DNA of 42,061 bases from Oscillibacter sp. (GTDB lineage Bacteria; Bacillota; Clostridia; Oscillospirales; Oscillospiraceae): assembly GCF_028693505.1 (NCBI RefSeq), contig NZ_JAQUVF010000021.1, forward strand, positions 1 to 42,061, read 5' to 3'. Below, piece by piece: positions 6,792-17,327 of the stretch (position 1 is its first letter; each line of letters starts with the position of its first letter). A model generated the notes under the pieces. The model was given only the letters and a program-made list of their open reading frames with translations, searched no databases and was not told the origin of the DNA. A program made the position numbers and the translations under genes.

Positions 6792-7412
6792 GTGGAAAAT
6801 TATCCGATTAAAAGCGTGACGTTCGGCGGATTTGATAAGCAGAGTGTCATTGAGTATATTGAGCGGACCTCTCAGGAAGCGACTGCGGCCCAAGAGGCAC
6901 TTCAGGAGGAAAACGAACGGCTGCGCCAGCAGCTGGAGGAATCCGCCCGGGAGGCGGAGGAGCTTTCCCGCCAGGTGGTAGACTTGACGGCCCGGCAGGA
7001 GCAGATGCAGGAAGAATTGAAGCAGGAGGCCGCAGCCCGGCAGTCTATGGAGCGCCTCCGCCCGCTGGAAGAAGAGGCTGCCCAGCTTCGCGCGGAGCTT
7101 CAGGCGCTGCAGCCGGACGCGCAGGCCTATGCCCAGATCCGCGAGCGCATTGGCGCCATTGAGTGCGAAGCCCGCAAGCGGGCGGCGGACCTGGAAGGCG
7201 CAACGGCGGCGCAGATGCGAAAGACAGTGGAGCTGTTTCGCGCCCAGTATCAGGCGCTGATGAGCACCTTTGAGACGACGGCGTCCTATGTGACCGGCGA
7301 ACTGCGAAAGGTGGAGGTCAATCTTTCCCAGCTGCCCCGGGCGATGGACCGTTCCGGCGCGGAGTTCAATGAATTGGCGGCTCTATTGGATAAACCCCGC
7401 AGGGAAGAATGA
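6792..7412 (+). CDS. DivIVA/GpsB-like coiled-coil protein
   Basis: This 206-residue protein opens with a short DivIVA-type N-terminus (IKSVTFGGFDKQSVIEYIE), which in DivIVA/GpsB proteins is the membrane-curvature and partner-binding domain. A long Gln/Glu/Arg/Ala coiled coil follows (about 25-130), then a second helical segment (to 200). DivIVA-like proteins organise division or polar growth, and in spore formers pole functions. The GTG start follows AAAGGCGGTGGAA. It stands alone with its own promoter and terminator. The host codon use contrasts with the block to its left. The family is a fair guess from the N-terminal motif; the partner is unknown. Confidence 0.6.
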   Translation: MENYPIKSVTFGGFDKQSVIEYIERTSQEATAAQEALQEENERLRQQLEESAREAEELSRQVVDLTARQEQMQEELKQEAAARQSMERLRPLEEEAAQLRAELQALQPDAQAYAQIRERIGAIECEARKRAADLEGATAAQMRKTVELFRAQYQALMSTFETTASYVTGELRKVEVNLSQLPRAMDRSGAEFNELAALLDKPRREE

Positions 7413-7424
7413 GAATCCAACATG

Positions 7425-7463
7425 GAGAAGAAGCCGGTCAAGGTGGCCGACTTCTTCTCTTTG
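7425..7463 (+). terminator. Terminator of the DivIVA-like gene
   Basis: GAGAAGAAG (7425-7433) pairs with CTTCTTCTC (7451-7459), extended inside by a CGGTC/GGCCG stem, and is followed by TTTG. It starts 12 nt after the stop codon. Confidence 0.65.
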
Positions 7464-7809
7464 CCATACCCGCCTGACGGAAATACAAATTTTTGGTATG
7501 AATTGTCGCTGCCAAGCCCAAAATATAACGGTGTCTCCTTCCGCGTCATTGCATGGAAGCACGCAAATATGCACAAAGTTTGGCGGGTGAGGTTTGGAGG
7601 TATTTACAAAAAAGAAAAACGCAAAAGAGAACGGACAGAGAAGGCGTGGACCCACAGCGTGGGAATCCGCTCAATAACCGGTAAAAAAGTTCATTACAAG
7701 TACAGATTTGTTTAGAAAGAAACGCTGCCGGGATTGGCGGGGAGTTCCGGAAATTGTGGTGTAAATTTTAGCAAAATCCGTAAAATTATTTGATTTGTAT
7801 AAAATGACC
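7464..7809. other. Intergenic region without a recognised gene
   Basis: The possible frame across 7422-7715 begins inside the terminator hairpin, has no ribosome site and an odd Lys/Arg-rich end, so I do not call it. The stretch becomes AT-rich towards the V-ATPase promoter (7740-7810). I see no tRNA, riboswitch or repeat in it. Confidence 0.5.
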
Positions 7810-7838
7810 TTGCAAAGAATTGCTTGGTGAATTATACT
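7810..7838 (+). promoter_or_regulatory. Sigma-A promoter of the V-ATPase operon
   Basis: A -35 TTGCAA (7810-7815) and -10 TATACT (7833-7838) are 17 nt apart. The start codon of the first gene is 140 nt downstream, leaving a leader of about 130 nt with short direct repeats (GCATACTG/GCATACTGG near 7910) but no riboswitch I recognise. Confidence 0.7.
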
Positions 7839-7978
7839 AAGCCACATCCGGAGACACAAACCATCCATGTAGCATTTGCCGAGATGAATGCATGTTTTTG
7901 CATACTGTGCATACTGGATGTACCACCGGGCGAAGGAATGATCAGAACTGCAATCGCAGGAGAGAAGGTGAACGTGAA

Positions 7979-8293
7979 ATGTCCTTTGAGGTAATTGAAA
8001 AAATTACGCAGGTAGAAACCAAAAATCAGGAGCGCAAGGCGGCGGCGGAAGCGGAGGCACAGAAGATGATTGCCGAGGCAGAGCAGGCTGGGCTTGCGCT
8101 CTTGCAGCAAACGCGCCAGAGCGCGGCGGAACAGGGAAAAACCATGCTTCGACAGGCGGAGGAGCGCGCCGCAAAGCAAGCTTTGCAGATCCAAAGTGCC
8201 GCGCAAAAGGAAGCGGATGCGCTCAAAAAGACAACAGAGGACCGTCTGGAGGCAGCGGTGGAATTTATCGTCGAAAGGGTAGTGAAAAACTGA
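7979..8293 (+). CDS. ntpF: V-type ATPase peripheral-stalk subunit (NtpF/G-H type)
   Basis: This 104-residue helical protein forms, with subunit E, the peripheral stalk linking the catalytic head to the membrane subunit I. It is nearly all coiled coil, with Ala/Glu/Lys/Gln repeats (ERKAAAEAEAQKMIAEAEQAG), as in NtpF/AhaH. The start is ATG 7979 after GGAGAGAAGGTG. A longer upstream frame lacks a ribosome site and does not fit the family. It is the first gene of the operon, in the same order as Enterococcus hirae ntpFIKECGABD, and lies 1 nt before ntpI. Confidence 0.85.
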   Translation: MSFEVIEKITQVETKNQERKAAAEAEAQKMIAEAEQAGLALLQQTRQSAAEQGKTMLRQAEERAAKQALQIQSAAQKEADALKKTTEDRLEAAVEFIVERVVKN

Positions 8294-8294
8294 A

Positions 8295-10223
8295 ATGGCC
8301 ATTGTAAAAATGAAAAAGCTCCGTGTGATCGCAATGGCCGCGCGTCGTGAGGAACTGCTCAAGGGGCTGCTGCATCTTGGCTGCGTGGAGATCAGCGAGC
8401 CGGCGGATGAGATGGCCGACCCGGCATGGGCCGCCCTTTTAAGACGGGAGACCTCCCGCCTTGGCGAGACCCGAAGCCAGATGACGGACGTTTTTGCCGC
8501 CCTCGCGGCCATCAAACGCTGCGGCGCGCAGAAAGACGGCTTATTCATCCAGCGGCGGAGCGTTTCTGAAACGGAGTTTCTCGAAGGCGCTGCACTGGAG
8601 CAGGCGAAGGAAGTCAGCGACCGGGTGGGCCGGGCGCTGGAGAGTCTCAGTCGGCTGCAAAGCGAAGAGAACCGGCTGCTTTCCCGTCAGGCGGGTCTGC
8701 GGCCGTGGAGCTCTTTGGATATGCCGCTGGAGACGGAAGAAACGGCCCACGCGGTGATTCGGATGGGTGTGCTTCCCGGCGGAACGGATGTGGGCGCGAT
8801 CCGAACGGCGCTTTCGGCGGAAGCTGCCGCGGCGGAATTTTATGAGATCAGCGCGGACAAGCAGCAAAGGTACTGCCTTTTGATCTGCCATAAGGCGGAA
8901 GAGGCGTGCGTACAGGAGCTGCTCCGGCCATACAGCTTCAGCGTGACGGCCTTTCAGGGCGTCACCGGAACAGCTGCCGAGAATTTGCAAAAGCTGGAGA
9001 CGCAGCTATCCGAAAACCGGAAGGAGCAGGAAGCGGCCCAGGCGGTGATCGCCGAAAGCGCCCAGTCCCGGGACGCGCTGCGGCTGTATGCAGACAGACT
9101 TACCGCCGAGGCGGCGAAGGATGCCGGGACGGAGCGGCTGCTCACCGACGGGACCATCCTCTTTTTTAAGGGCTGGGTGCCCTTGGAAAATCTGGAGAAG
9201 GTCAGCGGATTCCTGGAGGGACTGGGGTGCGCGTGGGACGCATCGGACCCCGACGAAGCGGACTATCCGGAGGTTCCCGTAAAGCTGAAAAACAACTGGC
9301 TCACAAGACCCTTGAACATGGTGACGGAGATGTATTCTCTGCCGGCCTATGACAATGTGGACCCCAACCCGCTGATGGCGCCGTTTTTTATCCTGTTTTA
9401 CGGGATCATGATGGCGGACATGGGCTACGGCCTGCTGATGATGCTTGGATCGCTGTTTATCACCCGGAAATACCGGCCAAAGGGGACGGCGGGACACCTG
9501 TTCAGTCTGCTGGGCCTTTGCGGCGTCAGCACCTTTATCATGGGTGCCATTACCGGCGGCTTCTTTGGGGACTTCCTCACCCAGGCGGTCAAGCTGACCA
9601 CCGGCGGCGACTTTGCCCTGCCGGCCCTCTTCACGCCGCTGAACGACACGCTGATGATTTTGATTGGCGCCATGTGTCTGGGCTTTGTGCAGATACTCAC
9701 CGGCATGGTCATCAGCTTTGTGCAAAAGGTGCGCAAGGGGCAGATTCTGGACGCCGTGTGGGAGGAGGTCACCTGGTGGGTGGTCTTTGCCGGCATCGCC
9801 CTTGCGGTGCTGGGCGTGACGAATCTGCTGCTGTACGTGGGCATTGTGATGATCGTGGTCGGCTCCGGCTGGAACGCAAAGGGCTTCGGCAAGGTCACGG
9901 CAATCTTTGGGTCCCTGTACAACCATGTCACCGGGTACTTCGGCGACATTTTGTCCTATTCCCGGCTGATGGCGCTGATGCTGGCGGGCAGCGTGATCGC
10001 GCAGGTGTTTAACACACTGGGCGCCATCCCCGGCAATTTCTTTGTTTTCCTGATAATCTCCATGGCCGGCAACGCGCTGAACTTTGCGCTGAACCTGCTG
10101 GGATGCTACGTCCACGACCTGCGGTTACAGTGTCTGGAGTATTTCGGGAAATTTTATCAGGACGGCGGAAAGCCCTTCCGGCCGCTGGCTATGGACACCA
10201 AATATGTGGATATCAACGGGTAA
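8295..10223 (+). CDS. ntpI: V-type ATPase subunit I
   Basis: This 642-residue membrane stator subunit forms the ion half-channels with the K ring. The N-terminal half (1-320) is soluble with coiled coils and contacts the peripheral stalks. The C-terminal half begins at NPLMAPFFILFYGIMMADMGYG and holds seven or eight membrane helices, including YGDILSYSRLMALMLAG-like sequence (GYFGDILSYSRLMALML) with the conserved Arg expected to face the ring glutamate. Length and order fit the family (640-660). Start ATG 8295, 1 nt after the previous stop. Confidence 0.95.
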   Translation: MAIVKMKKLRVIAMAARREELLKGLLHLGCVEISEPADEMADPAWAALLRRETSRLGETRSQMTDVFAALAAIKRCGAQKDGLFIQRRSVSETEFLEGAALEQAKEVSDRVGRALESLSRLQSEENRLLSRQAGLRPWSSLDMPLETEETAHAVIRMGVLPGGTDVGAIRTALSAEAAAAEFYEISADKQQRYCLLICHKAEEACVQELLRPYSFSVTAFQGVTGTAAENLQKLETQLSENRKEQEAAQAVIAESAQSRDALRLYADRLTAEAAKDAGTERLLTDGTILFFKGWVPLENLEKVSGFLEGLGCAWDASDPDEADYPEVPVKLKNNWLTRPLNMVTEMYSLPAYDNVDPNPLMAPFFILFYGIMMADMGYGLLMMLGSLFITRKYRPKGTAGHLFSLLGLCGVSTFIMGAITGGFFGDFLTQAVKLTTGGDFALPALFTPLNDTLMILIGAMCLGFVQILTGMVISFVQKVRKGQILDAVWEEVTWWVVFAGIALAVLGVTNLLLYVGIVMIVVGSGWNAKGFGKVTAIFGSLYNHVTGYFGDILSYSRLMALMLAGSVIAQVFNTLGAIPGNFFVFLIISMAGNALNFALNLLGCYVHDLRLQCLEYFGKFYQDGGKPFRPLAMDTKYVDING

Positions 10224-10769
<546 letters not shown>

Positions 10770-10792
10770 TCCCGTAGAAAGGGGATTCAACC

Positions 10793-11386
10793 ATGAACGG
10801 AATCGAAAACATTACCCGGCGCATTGACGAGGAAACGCAATCGGAAATCGACCGGATTCTGGAAGCTGCCCGGGCGGAAGCCGCCGAAATCACCGCCCGC
10901 TATCAATCGCAGGCGGAGGCGGAGCGCACGGCCCAGGCGGAGCGAAATAAGAAGGCCGCCGCTGAGCGGGAGGAGCGTCTGGCCGGCATGGCCAATCTGG
11001 AGGCCAGAAAGGTAAGCCTTGCCGCCAAACAGGAACTGGTGGAGCGGGCATACGATCTGGCGCTGCAAAAGCTTTGCGCGCTGCCCGCCGATCAGTATAC
11101 GCAGACGGTTGCGGCGCTTCTGGCGCAGGCGGCGGCGGATGGCCGCGGCGAGGTGATCTTCGCCCCAGAAACACGCAAGCAGCTGGGCGCGGAGGCGGTG
11201 GCGCTGGCCAACGAAAAGCTGGGCGGCGGCAAGCTGACGCTCTCCGGGGAGACGCGGCCCATTCTGGGCGGCTTTATCCTCAAGCGAGGCAATGTGGAGG
11301 TCAACGGGACCTTTGAGACGCTGGTGCGTCTGCAACGGGCGGAAACTTCCGGAGCGGTGGCAAAGCGGCTGTTCCCGGAAGCTTAA
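10793..11386 (+). CDS. ntpE: V-type ATPase subunit E
   Basis: This 197-residue peripheral-stalk subunit pairs with the NtpF-type protein. The N-terminal half is a helix (IDEETQSEIDRILEAARAEAAEITARYQ) with alternating Ala/Glu/Arg. The C-terminal half (about 95-197) is the globular head-binding domain, with the typical GGFILKRGNVEVNGTFETLV. It is expected to cap the A3B3 head. The ATG lies 23 nt after ntpK with AAAGGGG as ribosome site. Confidence 0.92.
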   Translation: MNGIENITRRIDEETQSEIDRILEAARAEAAEITARYQSQAEAERTAQAERNKKAAAEREERLAGMANLEARKVSLAAKQELVERAYDLALQKLCALPADQYTQTVAALLAQAAADGRGEVIFAPETRKQLGAEAVALANEKLGGGKLTLSGETRPILGGFILKRGNVEVNGTFETLVRLQRAETSGAVAKRLFPEA

Positions 11387-11401
11387 CAAGGAGGAAGCGT
11401 C

Positions 11402-12406
11402 TTGGCAAAAAAAATCAAAGACACCGATTACCTGTCGATTTCCGCGCGGATCAGAGCCATGGAAACTACGCTTTTGACTTCGGCGCAGATGGAACAGCTC
11501 CTGGAGGCCCGGGGCGACGAAGAGGTATTCAAGATCTTGCAGGAGTGCGGGTATCCGGAGTTGGACGCCACGCGGCCGGAGGCGATGGACGCAGCCCTCT
11601 CGGCGGCGCGGGAGACGATGCTGGCGGATCTTTCCACCGGCGCTCCCGACCATCGGTATATCGACATTTTTCAGTTGAAGTACGATTATCACAATGTAAA
11701 GACTCTGCTCAAGGCCGCTGCGGTGGGGGTTGAAGCCGACCATATGCTGATGGATATGGGCAGGATCGGCGCCGCAGAGCTGAAGGAAGCGCTGGAGAGC
11801 GGCCAGACGGAGTCGCTTCCGCCGATGCTCGCCGCCGCGGCGGAGGAGGCAAAAGAGGTGCTGGACACCACCCGGGACCCCCAGCTTTCCGACATCACGC
11901 TGGACCGCTGGTATTATCGGGAGATGGGCGAGACGGCGGCAGCCACCGGCAGTGCGTTTTTGCAGGGCTATGTGCGCGCACAGATCGACGCTGCCAATTT
12001 GCGCGCTGTGGTCCGCACGGTGCGCATGGGCAAGAGCGCGGAATTTTTAAAGAGTGTTTTGCTCCAGGGCGGCGAGATCAGCGCGGACGCGGCGGCGAAG
12101 GTCGGCGTGGCGGGCGGCAGCGGCCTTGCGGAGCTGTACGGCCCCACGGCCCTGTCCGCAGCGGCGGAGGCGGGCGCCGAAGCGCTGCGCTTCGGAACGC
12201 TGACCCGGTTTGAAAAGCTCTGCGACGACGCGGTGGGCGACTATCTTGCGCAGGCAGAGCTGGTCCCCTTCGGAGAAGCCCCGCTGGTGGGGTATCTTGC
12301 GGCCAGAGAGACGGAGTATACCAATCTGCGCATTTTGCTGATGGGGCGCGGGATGGGCATTGCCCCCGATGTGATCCGCTCCCGGCTCCGTGAGACTTAT
12401 GTGTAA
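11402..12406 (+). CDS. ntpC: V-type ATPase subunit C
   Basis: This 334-residue subunit (equivalent of eukaryotic d) is a funnel-shaped, all-helical protein that couples the central axle (D/F) to the K ring. Typical features are YLSISARIRAMETTLL at the N-terminus, FQLKYDYHNVKTLLKA (about 83-98) and RETEYTNLRILLMGRGMGI (about 300-318). The start is TTG 11402, preceded by AAGGAGGAAGCG; no ATG fits. It lies 15 nt after ntpE. Confidence 0.93.
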   Translation: MAKKIKDTDYLSISARIRAMETTLLTSAQMEQLLEARGDEEVFKILQECGYPELDATRPEAMDAALSAARETMLADLSTGAPDHRYIDIFQLKYDYHNVKTLLKAAAVGVEADHMLMDMGRIGAAELKEALESGQTESLPPMLAAAAEEAKEVLDTTRDPQLSDITLDRWYYREMGETAAATGSAFLQGYVRAQIDAANLRAVVRTVRMGKSAEFLKSVLLQGGEISADAAAKVGVAGGSGLAELYGPTALSAAAEAGAEALRFGTLTRFEKLCDDAVGDYLAQAELVPFGEAPLVGYLAARETEYTNLRILLMGRGMGIAPDVIRSRLRETYV

Positions 12407-12420
12407 GGCAGGGTGAGAAG

Positions 12421-12741
12421 ATGGCGACAACGTATCGTATTGCCGTAATCGGCGATTGGGAATCGGTCATGGGCTTTCGCGCGCTGGGGCTGGACACCTA
12501 TCCGGTGACGAGCGCGGAGGAAGCGAAGGAGCGTGTCTTGGAGCTTGCCAAAGGCGGCCAATGCGCGGTGATCTATTTGACCGAACAGCTGGCAAAGAAC
12601 ATGGGCGACGTGATCGCCCACTTTAAGGATGAGCTGCGGCCCGCCATCATCCTCATCCCCGGCAGAGAAGGCCCGCTGGGTATCGGAAGAGACAACATTC
12701 AAAGAGCCATCGAGCGGGCGGTGGGCAGCAATATTCTGTAA
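12421..12741 (+). CDS. ntpG: V-type ATPase subunit F
   Basis: This 106-residue central-axle subunit has a Rossmann-like fold that binds subunit D. The N-terminus reads YRIAVIGDWESVMGFRALGLDTYPV, characteristic of the family. A conserved ALIFLTE-like strand appears as AVIYLTEQLA, and the C-terminal helix RDNIQRAIERAVGSNIL enters the axle. In E. hirae this is NtpG. The start is ATG 12421 behind AGGGTGAGAAG. A 71-nt gap follows before ntpA. Confidence 0.93.
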   Translation: MATTYRIAVIGDWESVMGFRALGLDTYPVTSAEEAKERVLELAKGGQCAVIYLTEQLAKNMGDVIAHFKDELRPAIILIPGREGPLGIGRDNIQRAIERAVGSNIL

Positions 12742-12812
12742 AGATAATCGGCTTTACACAGCATGGTAAATAGCCTCGGAAGAGAATTTTCCAAGGAAGA
12801 AGGTATTCTATT

Positions 12813-14582
12813 TTGAGCGGTAAAGTAGTGAAAGTATCCGGACCGCTGGTGGTGGCCACCGGCCTCGCGGACGCCAACATGTCCGACGTGGTCCGCGTGG
12901 GTCCTCAGCGTCTGATCGGTGAAATTCTGACCATGAAGGGCGACTCCGCCTCCATTCAGGTCTATGAAGAGACCTCCGGCCTCGGCCCCGGCGCGGAGGT
13001 GGCAACCACCGGCGCGCCCATGAGCGTGGAGCTGGGGCCCGGCATGATCGAGGGCATTTACGACGGCATTCAGCGCCCGCTGCAAAAGATCGTGGAGAAG
13101 GTGGGCGCGTGCATCACCCGCGGCGTGGAGGTTTCTGCTCTGGACCATGAGAAGAAATGGGACTTCAACGCCACGGCAAAGGTCGGGGACCGCTTGACCG
13201 GCGGCGACATTTTGGGCACCGTGCAGGAGACCGCCTCCGTGCTCCATAAGGTCATGGTGCCGCCGAAAATGAGCGGCGTTTTGACGGAGATCCAAAGCGG
13301 CTCCTTCAACGTGACGGAGAAAATCGCCGCGCTGAAAACGGACGACGGCAAGGTCTTGCCTCTGACCATGACCCAGAAGTGGCCTGTCCGTATCGGACGG
13401 CCCTATACGAAGAAGTATCCCCCCAAGCGCCCGCTCTGCTCCGGTCAGCGGGTCATTGACACCATGTTCCCCATCGCCAAGGGCGGCACCGCGGCAGTTC
13501 CCGGCCCCTTCGGCTCCGGCAAGACCGTGGTGCAGCACCAGCTGGCCAAGTGGTCCGACGTGGATATCGTGGTCTACATCGGCTGCGGCGAGCGGGGCAA
13601 CGAGATGACCGACGTTCTGCGGGAGTTCCCGGAGCTGAAGGACCCCCGCACCGGCGAGTCCCTGATGAAGCGGACGGTGCTCATTGCCAACACCTCCGAT
13701 ATGCCCGTGGCCGCCCGGGAGGCATCCGTCTATACCGGCATCACCATCGCCGAGTATTTCCGGGACATGGGCTACGACGTGGCGGTCATTGCCGACTCCA
13801 CCTCTCGCTGGGCCGAGGCGCTGCGGGAAATGTCCGGACGTCTTGAAGAGATGCCCGGCGAAGAGGGGTATCCCGCCTACCTCGCCTCCCGCCTTGCCCA
13901 GTTCTATGAACGGGCCGGCAGCGTGGAGTGCATCGGCTCCGACGAGCGCCGGGGCAGCCTGACCGCCGTGGGCGCGGTGTCGCCTCCGGGCGGCGACCTG
14001 TCCGAGCCGGTATCTCAGGCCACCATGCGCATTGTCAAGGTGTTCTGGGCGCTGGACTCCGCCCTCGCCTACAAGCGCCATTTCCCGGCCATCAACTGGC
14101 TGAATTCCTATTCACTGTACCTCGACTCCCTGAAGCCGTGGTTCGATGAGAATTTGGGCGAGGGCTTTGTGAAAAACCGCACCAAGGCCATGAGTATTCT
14201 GCAAAACGAGTCCAGCCTCAACGAGATCGTCCAGCTGGTGGGTAAGGACGCCCTCTCTCCCGCCGACCAGCTGACGCTGGAGGTGGCCCGGATGGTCAGG
14301 GAGGACTTCCTGCAGCAAAACGCCTTCACAGACATCGACGGCTTCTCCTCCTATGACCGGCAGGAGAGACTGCTGGGTCTCATCATCCACTACGATCAGC
14401 TCTGCCGGGACGCCATCGCCAAGGGTGCGCAGGTGACGGAGCTGCTGGGGATTCCGGCCCGGGAGAAGATCGGCCGGGCCAAGAGCGTGCCGGTGGAGGA
14501 GTATCCCACGGCCTATACCGGGATTCAAACGGAGATGGAGCGCCAGATCGCCGACGTGACCGCACAGGGAGGGAAGTTCTGA
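12813..14582 (+). CDS. ntpA: V-type ATPase catalytic subunit A
   Basis: This 589-residue subunit hydrolyses or makes ATP in the A3B3 head. It has an N-terminal beta barrel (1-75), the long non-homologous insert typical of V/A-type A subunits (about 115-190), the P-loop GPFGSGKT (231-238), a GERGNEM motif with the catalytic Glu, and [12 protein letters not shown]. The start is TTG 12813 with AAGGAAGAAGG upstream. The stop TGA overlaps the next ATG by one base, coupling A to B translation. Full length. Confidence 0.98.
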   Translation: MSGKVVKVSGPLVVATGLADANMSDVVRVGPQRLIGEILTMKGDSASIQVYEETSGLGPGAEVATTGAPMSVELGPGMIEGIYDGIQRPLQKIVEKVGACITRGVEVSALDHEKKWDFNATAKVGDRLTGGDILGTVQETASVLHKVMVPPKMSGVLTEIQSGSFNVTEKIAALKTDDGKVLPLTMTQKWPVRIGRPYTKKYPPKRPLCSGQRVIDTMFPIAKGGTAAVPGPFGSGKTVVQHQLAKWSDVDIVVYIGCGERGNEMTDVLREFPELKDPRTGESLMKRTVLIANTSDMPVAAREASVYTGITIAEYFRDMGYDVAVIADSTSRWAEALREMSGRLEEMPGEEGYPAYLASRLAQFYERAGSVECIGSDERRGSLTAVGAVSPPGGDLSEPVSQATMRIVKVFWALDSALAYKRHFPAINWLNSYSLYLDSLKPWFDENLGEGFVKNRTKAMSILQNESSLNEIVQLVGKDALSPADQLTLEVARMVREDFLQQNAFTDIDGFSSYDRQERLLGLIIHYDQLCRDAIAKGAQVTELLGIPAREKIGRAKSVPVEEYPTAYTGIQTEMERQIADVTAQGGKF

Positions 14583-15967
14583 TGATTCGTGAATATAAAA
14601 CCGTAGAGGAAATCGTCAGCCCTCTGATGATGGTCCGCATGGTGGAAAACGTCACTTACGACGAACTGGTGGAAGTGGAGCTGCGGGACGGCTCCGTCCG
14701 CCGGGGCAAGGTGCTGGAGGTCAACGGCGACACCGCCGTGGTCCAGCTGTTCGAGTCTGCCGCCGGCATCAACATGGCGGACGCCAAGGTGCGTTTCCTG
14801 GGCCACCCCCTGCAATTGGGCGTGTCCGGCGATATGCTGGGCCGCGTGTTCAACGGCATGGGCGCTCCCATCGACGGCGGCCCCGACATTTTGCCCGAGG
14901 AGTACCGGGACATCAACGGCCTTCCCATGAACCCCGCCGCCCGGGACTATCCCAACGAATTTATCCAGACCGGCGTTTCCACCATCGACGGACTCAACAC
15001 GCTGGTCCGTGGCCAGAAGCTGCCCATTTTCTCCGGCTCCGGCCTGCCCCACGCGAACCTTGCGGCCCAGATCGCCCGGCAGGCCAAGGTGCGGGGCGAC
15101 GCGGCGTCCAACTTCGCCGTGGTGTTTGCCGCCATCGGCATCACCTTCGAGGAGTCGGAATTCTTCGTCAGTGAGTTCCGCCGCACCGGCGCCATCGACC
15201 GCACCGTCCTCTTTTCCAACCTTGCCAACGACCCTGCGGTGGAGCGTATCGCAACGCCCCGTATGGCGCTGACCGCCGCCGAGTATCTGGCCTTTGAAAA
15301 GGGCATGCACGTGCTGGTCATCATGACCGATATCACCAACTACGCCGAGGCCCTGCGGGAGGTTTCCGCCGCCAAGAAGGAAGTTCCCGGCCGCCGCGGC
15401 TTCCCCGGCTATCTCTATACGGACCTTGCCACGCTCTACGAGCGGGCTGGCCGCCGTCTGGGCAGCGCGGGTTCCATCACCCTCATCCCCATCCTCACCA
15501 TGCCGGAGGACGACAAGACCCACCCCATCCCCGACCTCACCGGCTATATCACCGAGGGTCAGATCATCCTCTCCCGGTCGCTGTACCGGCAGGGAATCCA
15601 TCCCCCTGTGGACGTGCTGCCGTCCCTTTCCCGTTTGAAGGATAAGGGTATCGGCGAGGGCAAGACCCGGGAGGACCATGCGGGCACCATGAACCAGCTC
15701 TTCGCCGCCTACGCCACCGGCAAGGACAACAAGGAGCTGATGAGCATTCTGGGCGAAGCGGCGCTCACGCCCACGGACCTGCTGTACGCAAAGTTTGCCG
15801 ACGAGTTTGAAAAGCGCTACGTCAATCAGGGCTATGAGGAAAACCGCTCCATTGAAGAGACGCTGGACCTTGGCTGGGAGCTTTTGAGCATCCTGCCCAA
15901 GGGCGAGCTTAAGCGGATCAAGCCGGAGCTGATTGAGAAATACTGGCCGAAAAAAGAGCAGGAATAA
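14582..15967 (+). CDS. ntpB: V-type ATPase regulatory subunit B
   Basis: This 461-residue non-catalytic head subunit alternates with A. It lacks a canonical P-loop ([21 protein letters not shown] in its place), as expected for B subunits. It keeps the family regions [41 protein letters not shown] and [22 protein letters not shown] with the arginine that completes the A-subunit site. The start overlaps the ntpA stop (TGATG). Full length. Confidence 0.98.
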   Translation: MIREYKTVEEIVSPLMMVRMVENVTYDELVEVELRDGSVRRGKVLEVNGDTAVVQLFESAAGINMADAKVRFLGHPLQLGVSGDMLGRVFNGMGAPIDGGPDILPEEYRDINGLPMNPAARDYPNEFIQTGVSTIDGLNTLVRGQKLPIFSGSGLPHANLAAQIARQAKVRGDAASNFAVVFAAIGITFEESEFFVSEFRRTGAIDRTVLFSNLANDPAVERIATPRMALTAAEYLAFEKGMHVLVIMTDITNYAEALREVSAAKKEVPGRRGFPGYLYTDLATLYERAGRRLGSAGSITLIPILTMPEDDKTHPIPDLTGYITEGQIILSRSLYRQGIHPPVDVLPSLSRLKDKGIGEGKTREDHAGTMNQLFAAYATGKDNKELMSILGEAALTPTDLLYAKFADEFEKRYVNQGYEENRSIEETLDLGWELLSILPKGELKRIKPELIEKYWPKKEQE

Positions 15968-15981
15968 GGAGGGGGTAACCA

Positions 15982-16683
15982 ATGGCGAATATCACGGTAA
16001 ACCCCACCCGCATGGAGCTCACCCGCCTCAAGGGCAAGCTGCGCACCGCACAGCGGGGCCATAAGCTGCTCAAGGACAAGCGGGACGAGCTGATGAAGCA
16101 GTTTCTGGATACCGTCCGGGAGGTCCGCTCCCTGCGCGCCGAGGTGGAAAAAGAGCTGATGACCGTTCACCAGTCCTTCACCGTGGCCTCCGCGCTGATG
16201 AGCTCCGAGGCGCTGGAGCAGGCCCTGCTTTTCCCCAAGCAGAGCGTGGTCCTGACCCAGACCAGCAAGAACATCATGTCCGTCAACGTGCCGGTCTATC
16301 AGTTTGAGACGAAAACGAAATCGGACAGCGACATCTTTCCCTACGGCTTCGCCGCCACCTCCGGGGAGCTGGACACGGCGGTGGACGCGCTGGGCCGGGT
16401 GTTTCAAAAGATGCTGAAGCTGGCAGAGATTGAAAAATCCGCCCAGCTGATGGCGGAGGAGATCGAAAAGACCCGCCGCCGCGTCAACGCGCTGGAATAC
16501 GTGATGATTCCGGACACCCAGGCCGCCATCCGCTATATCACCATGAAGCTGGACGAAAATGACCGCGCCACCACCACCCGGCTGATGAAGGTGAAGGAAA
16601 TGATTTTGCAGGAGGCCATCGAGAAGAAGCGATCCGCCGATTTAGAGGCGGAAGCGCGCTATGCCGCAGGGCAAAACGGATAA
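15982..16683 (+). CDS. ntpD: V-type ATPase subunit D
   Basis: This 233-residue central rotor shaft is two long helices in a coiled coil: PTRMELTRLKGKLRTAQRGHKLLKDKRDEL at the start, and RRRVNALEYVMIPDTQAAIRYI near 170-190, both typical. The shaft turns inside A3B3 and is held by subunits F and C. The ATG follows AAGGAGGGGG, 14 nt after ntpB. It is the last ATPase gene; the next gene is 34 nt on and may still be co-transcribed. No ntpJ or ntpH is present. Confidence 0.95.
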   Translation: MANITVNPTRMELTRLKGKLRTAQRGHKLLKDKRDELMKQFLDTVREVRSLRAEVEKELMTVHQSFTVASALMSSEALEQALLFPKQSVVLTQTSKNIMSVNVPVYQFETKTKSDSDIFPYGFAATSGELDTAVDALGRVFQKMLKLAEIEKSAQLMAEEIEKTRRRVNALEYVMIPDTQAAIRYITMKLDENDRATTTRLMKVKEMILQEAIEKKRSADLEAEARYAAGQNG

Positions 16684-16717
16684 AAAACACTGGAGAAAAA
16701 GAAAGGTGGAGTGACCC

Positions 16718-17200
16718 ATGGAGGAGAACTTGAAGGAAGCGCTGGCGCGCCGGAAGTGGGAGGAAGAGACCTTGTGCTTTTCCGCATTTTCCAATGAGGA
16801 CGCCCTGACGCTGGGCCTCAAGATCATTGAAAAGGCAAAGCAGCGGGGCGTGGCTGTGGCCATCGACATCACCGTCAACGGCACGGAGCTGTTTCATTAC
16901 ACCATGCAGGGGGCCAACGCCCGCAACGCCATGTGGATCAAGCGCAAGCAGAATATGGTGCAGGTCTCCCAGATCAGTTCTCTCCACGCCGGGCAGTTTT
17001 TGGAGAGCGAAGGGAAGGACCAGTGGAAGAACTGGCGCTTGAACGACACGGACTATACCTGCCTTGGCGGCGGCTTCCCCATTTTGCTCAAGGGCACCGG
17101 CGTCATCGGCGCGGTGGCCTGCTCGGGCCTGCCTCACGAGGAGGACCATCGGCTTTTGGTGGACTCCATCAGCGATTTGCTGGGCATCCACGCGGAATAA
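16718..17200 (+). CDS. UPF0303 / heme-degrading-domain family protein
   Basis: This 160-residue protein has the UPF0303/HbpS-GlcG-like fold: LGLKIIEKAKQRGVAVAIDITVNGTELFHYTM, NARNAMWIKRKQNMV, and GGGFPILLKGTGVIGAVACSGLPHEEDHRLLVD. Family members are linked to heme binding or oxidative stress, but the reaction is not settled. No signal peptide, so cytoplasmic. It follows ntpD by 34 nt with AAAGGTGGAG as ribosome site and ends at a terminator, so it is probably the last gene of the V-ATPase transcript. Confidence 0.8.
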   Translation: MEENLKEALARRKWEEETLCFSAFSNEDALTLGLKIIEKAKQRGVAVAIDITVNGTELFHYTMQGANARNAMWIKRKQNMVQVSQISSLHAGQFLESEGKDQWKNWRLNDTDYTCLGGGFPILLKGTGVIGAVACSGLPHEEDHRLLVDSISDLLGIHAE

Positions 17201-17210
17201 TCAGCTTTTC

Positions 17211-17245
17211 GGAGCCTCCGGGAGTCCCGGAGGCTCCTGTTCTCC
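17211..17245 (+). terminator. Terminator of the V-ATPase operon
   Basis: A 13-bp perfect stem (GGAGCCTCCGGGA / TCCCGGAGGCTCC, 17211-17237) starts 10 nt after the stop. The T-run is weak (TGTTCT). Confidence 0.65.
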
Positions 17246-17259
17246 AAACGGAGAATTCC

Positions 17260-17288
17260 TTGACAAACCCGTTGGATTCGGATAGAGT
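17260..17288 (+). promoter_or_regulatory. Sigma-A promoter of the flavodiiron gene
   Basis: A perfect -35 TTGACA (17260-17265) and -10 TAGAGT (17283-17288) are 17 nt apart. Transcription would begin near 17295, so the in-frame GTG there is too early and ATG 17328 is the start. Confidence 0.75.
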
Positions 17289-17327
17289 AGCATTGTGAAA
17301 ATTATCACCGGAAAGGGAGCGCGGACC

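Noticed and set aside
7422-7715. 97-codon open frame after the DivIVA-like gene
   Set aside because: It starts inside a terminator hairpin, has no ribosome site and shows no recognisable protein features.
12699-15982. Long minus-strand frames opposite ntpA and ntpB
   Set aside because: Shadows of highly conserved ATPase genes, with no ribosome sites and biased composition.
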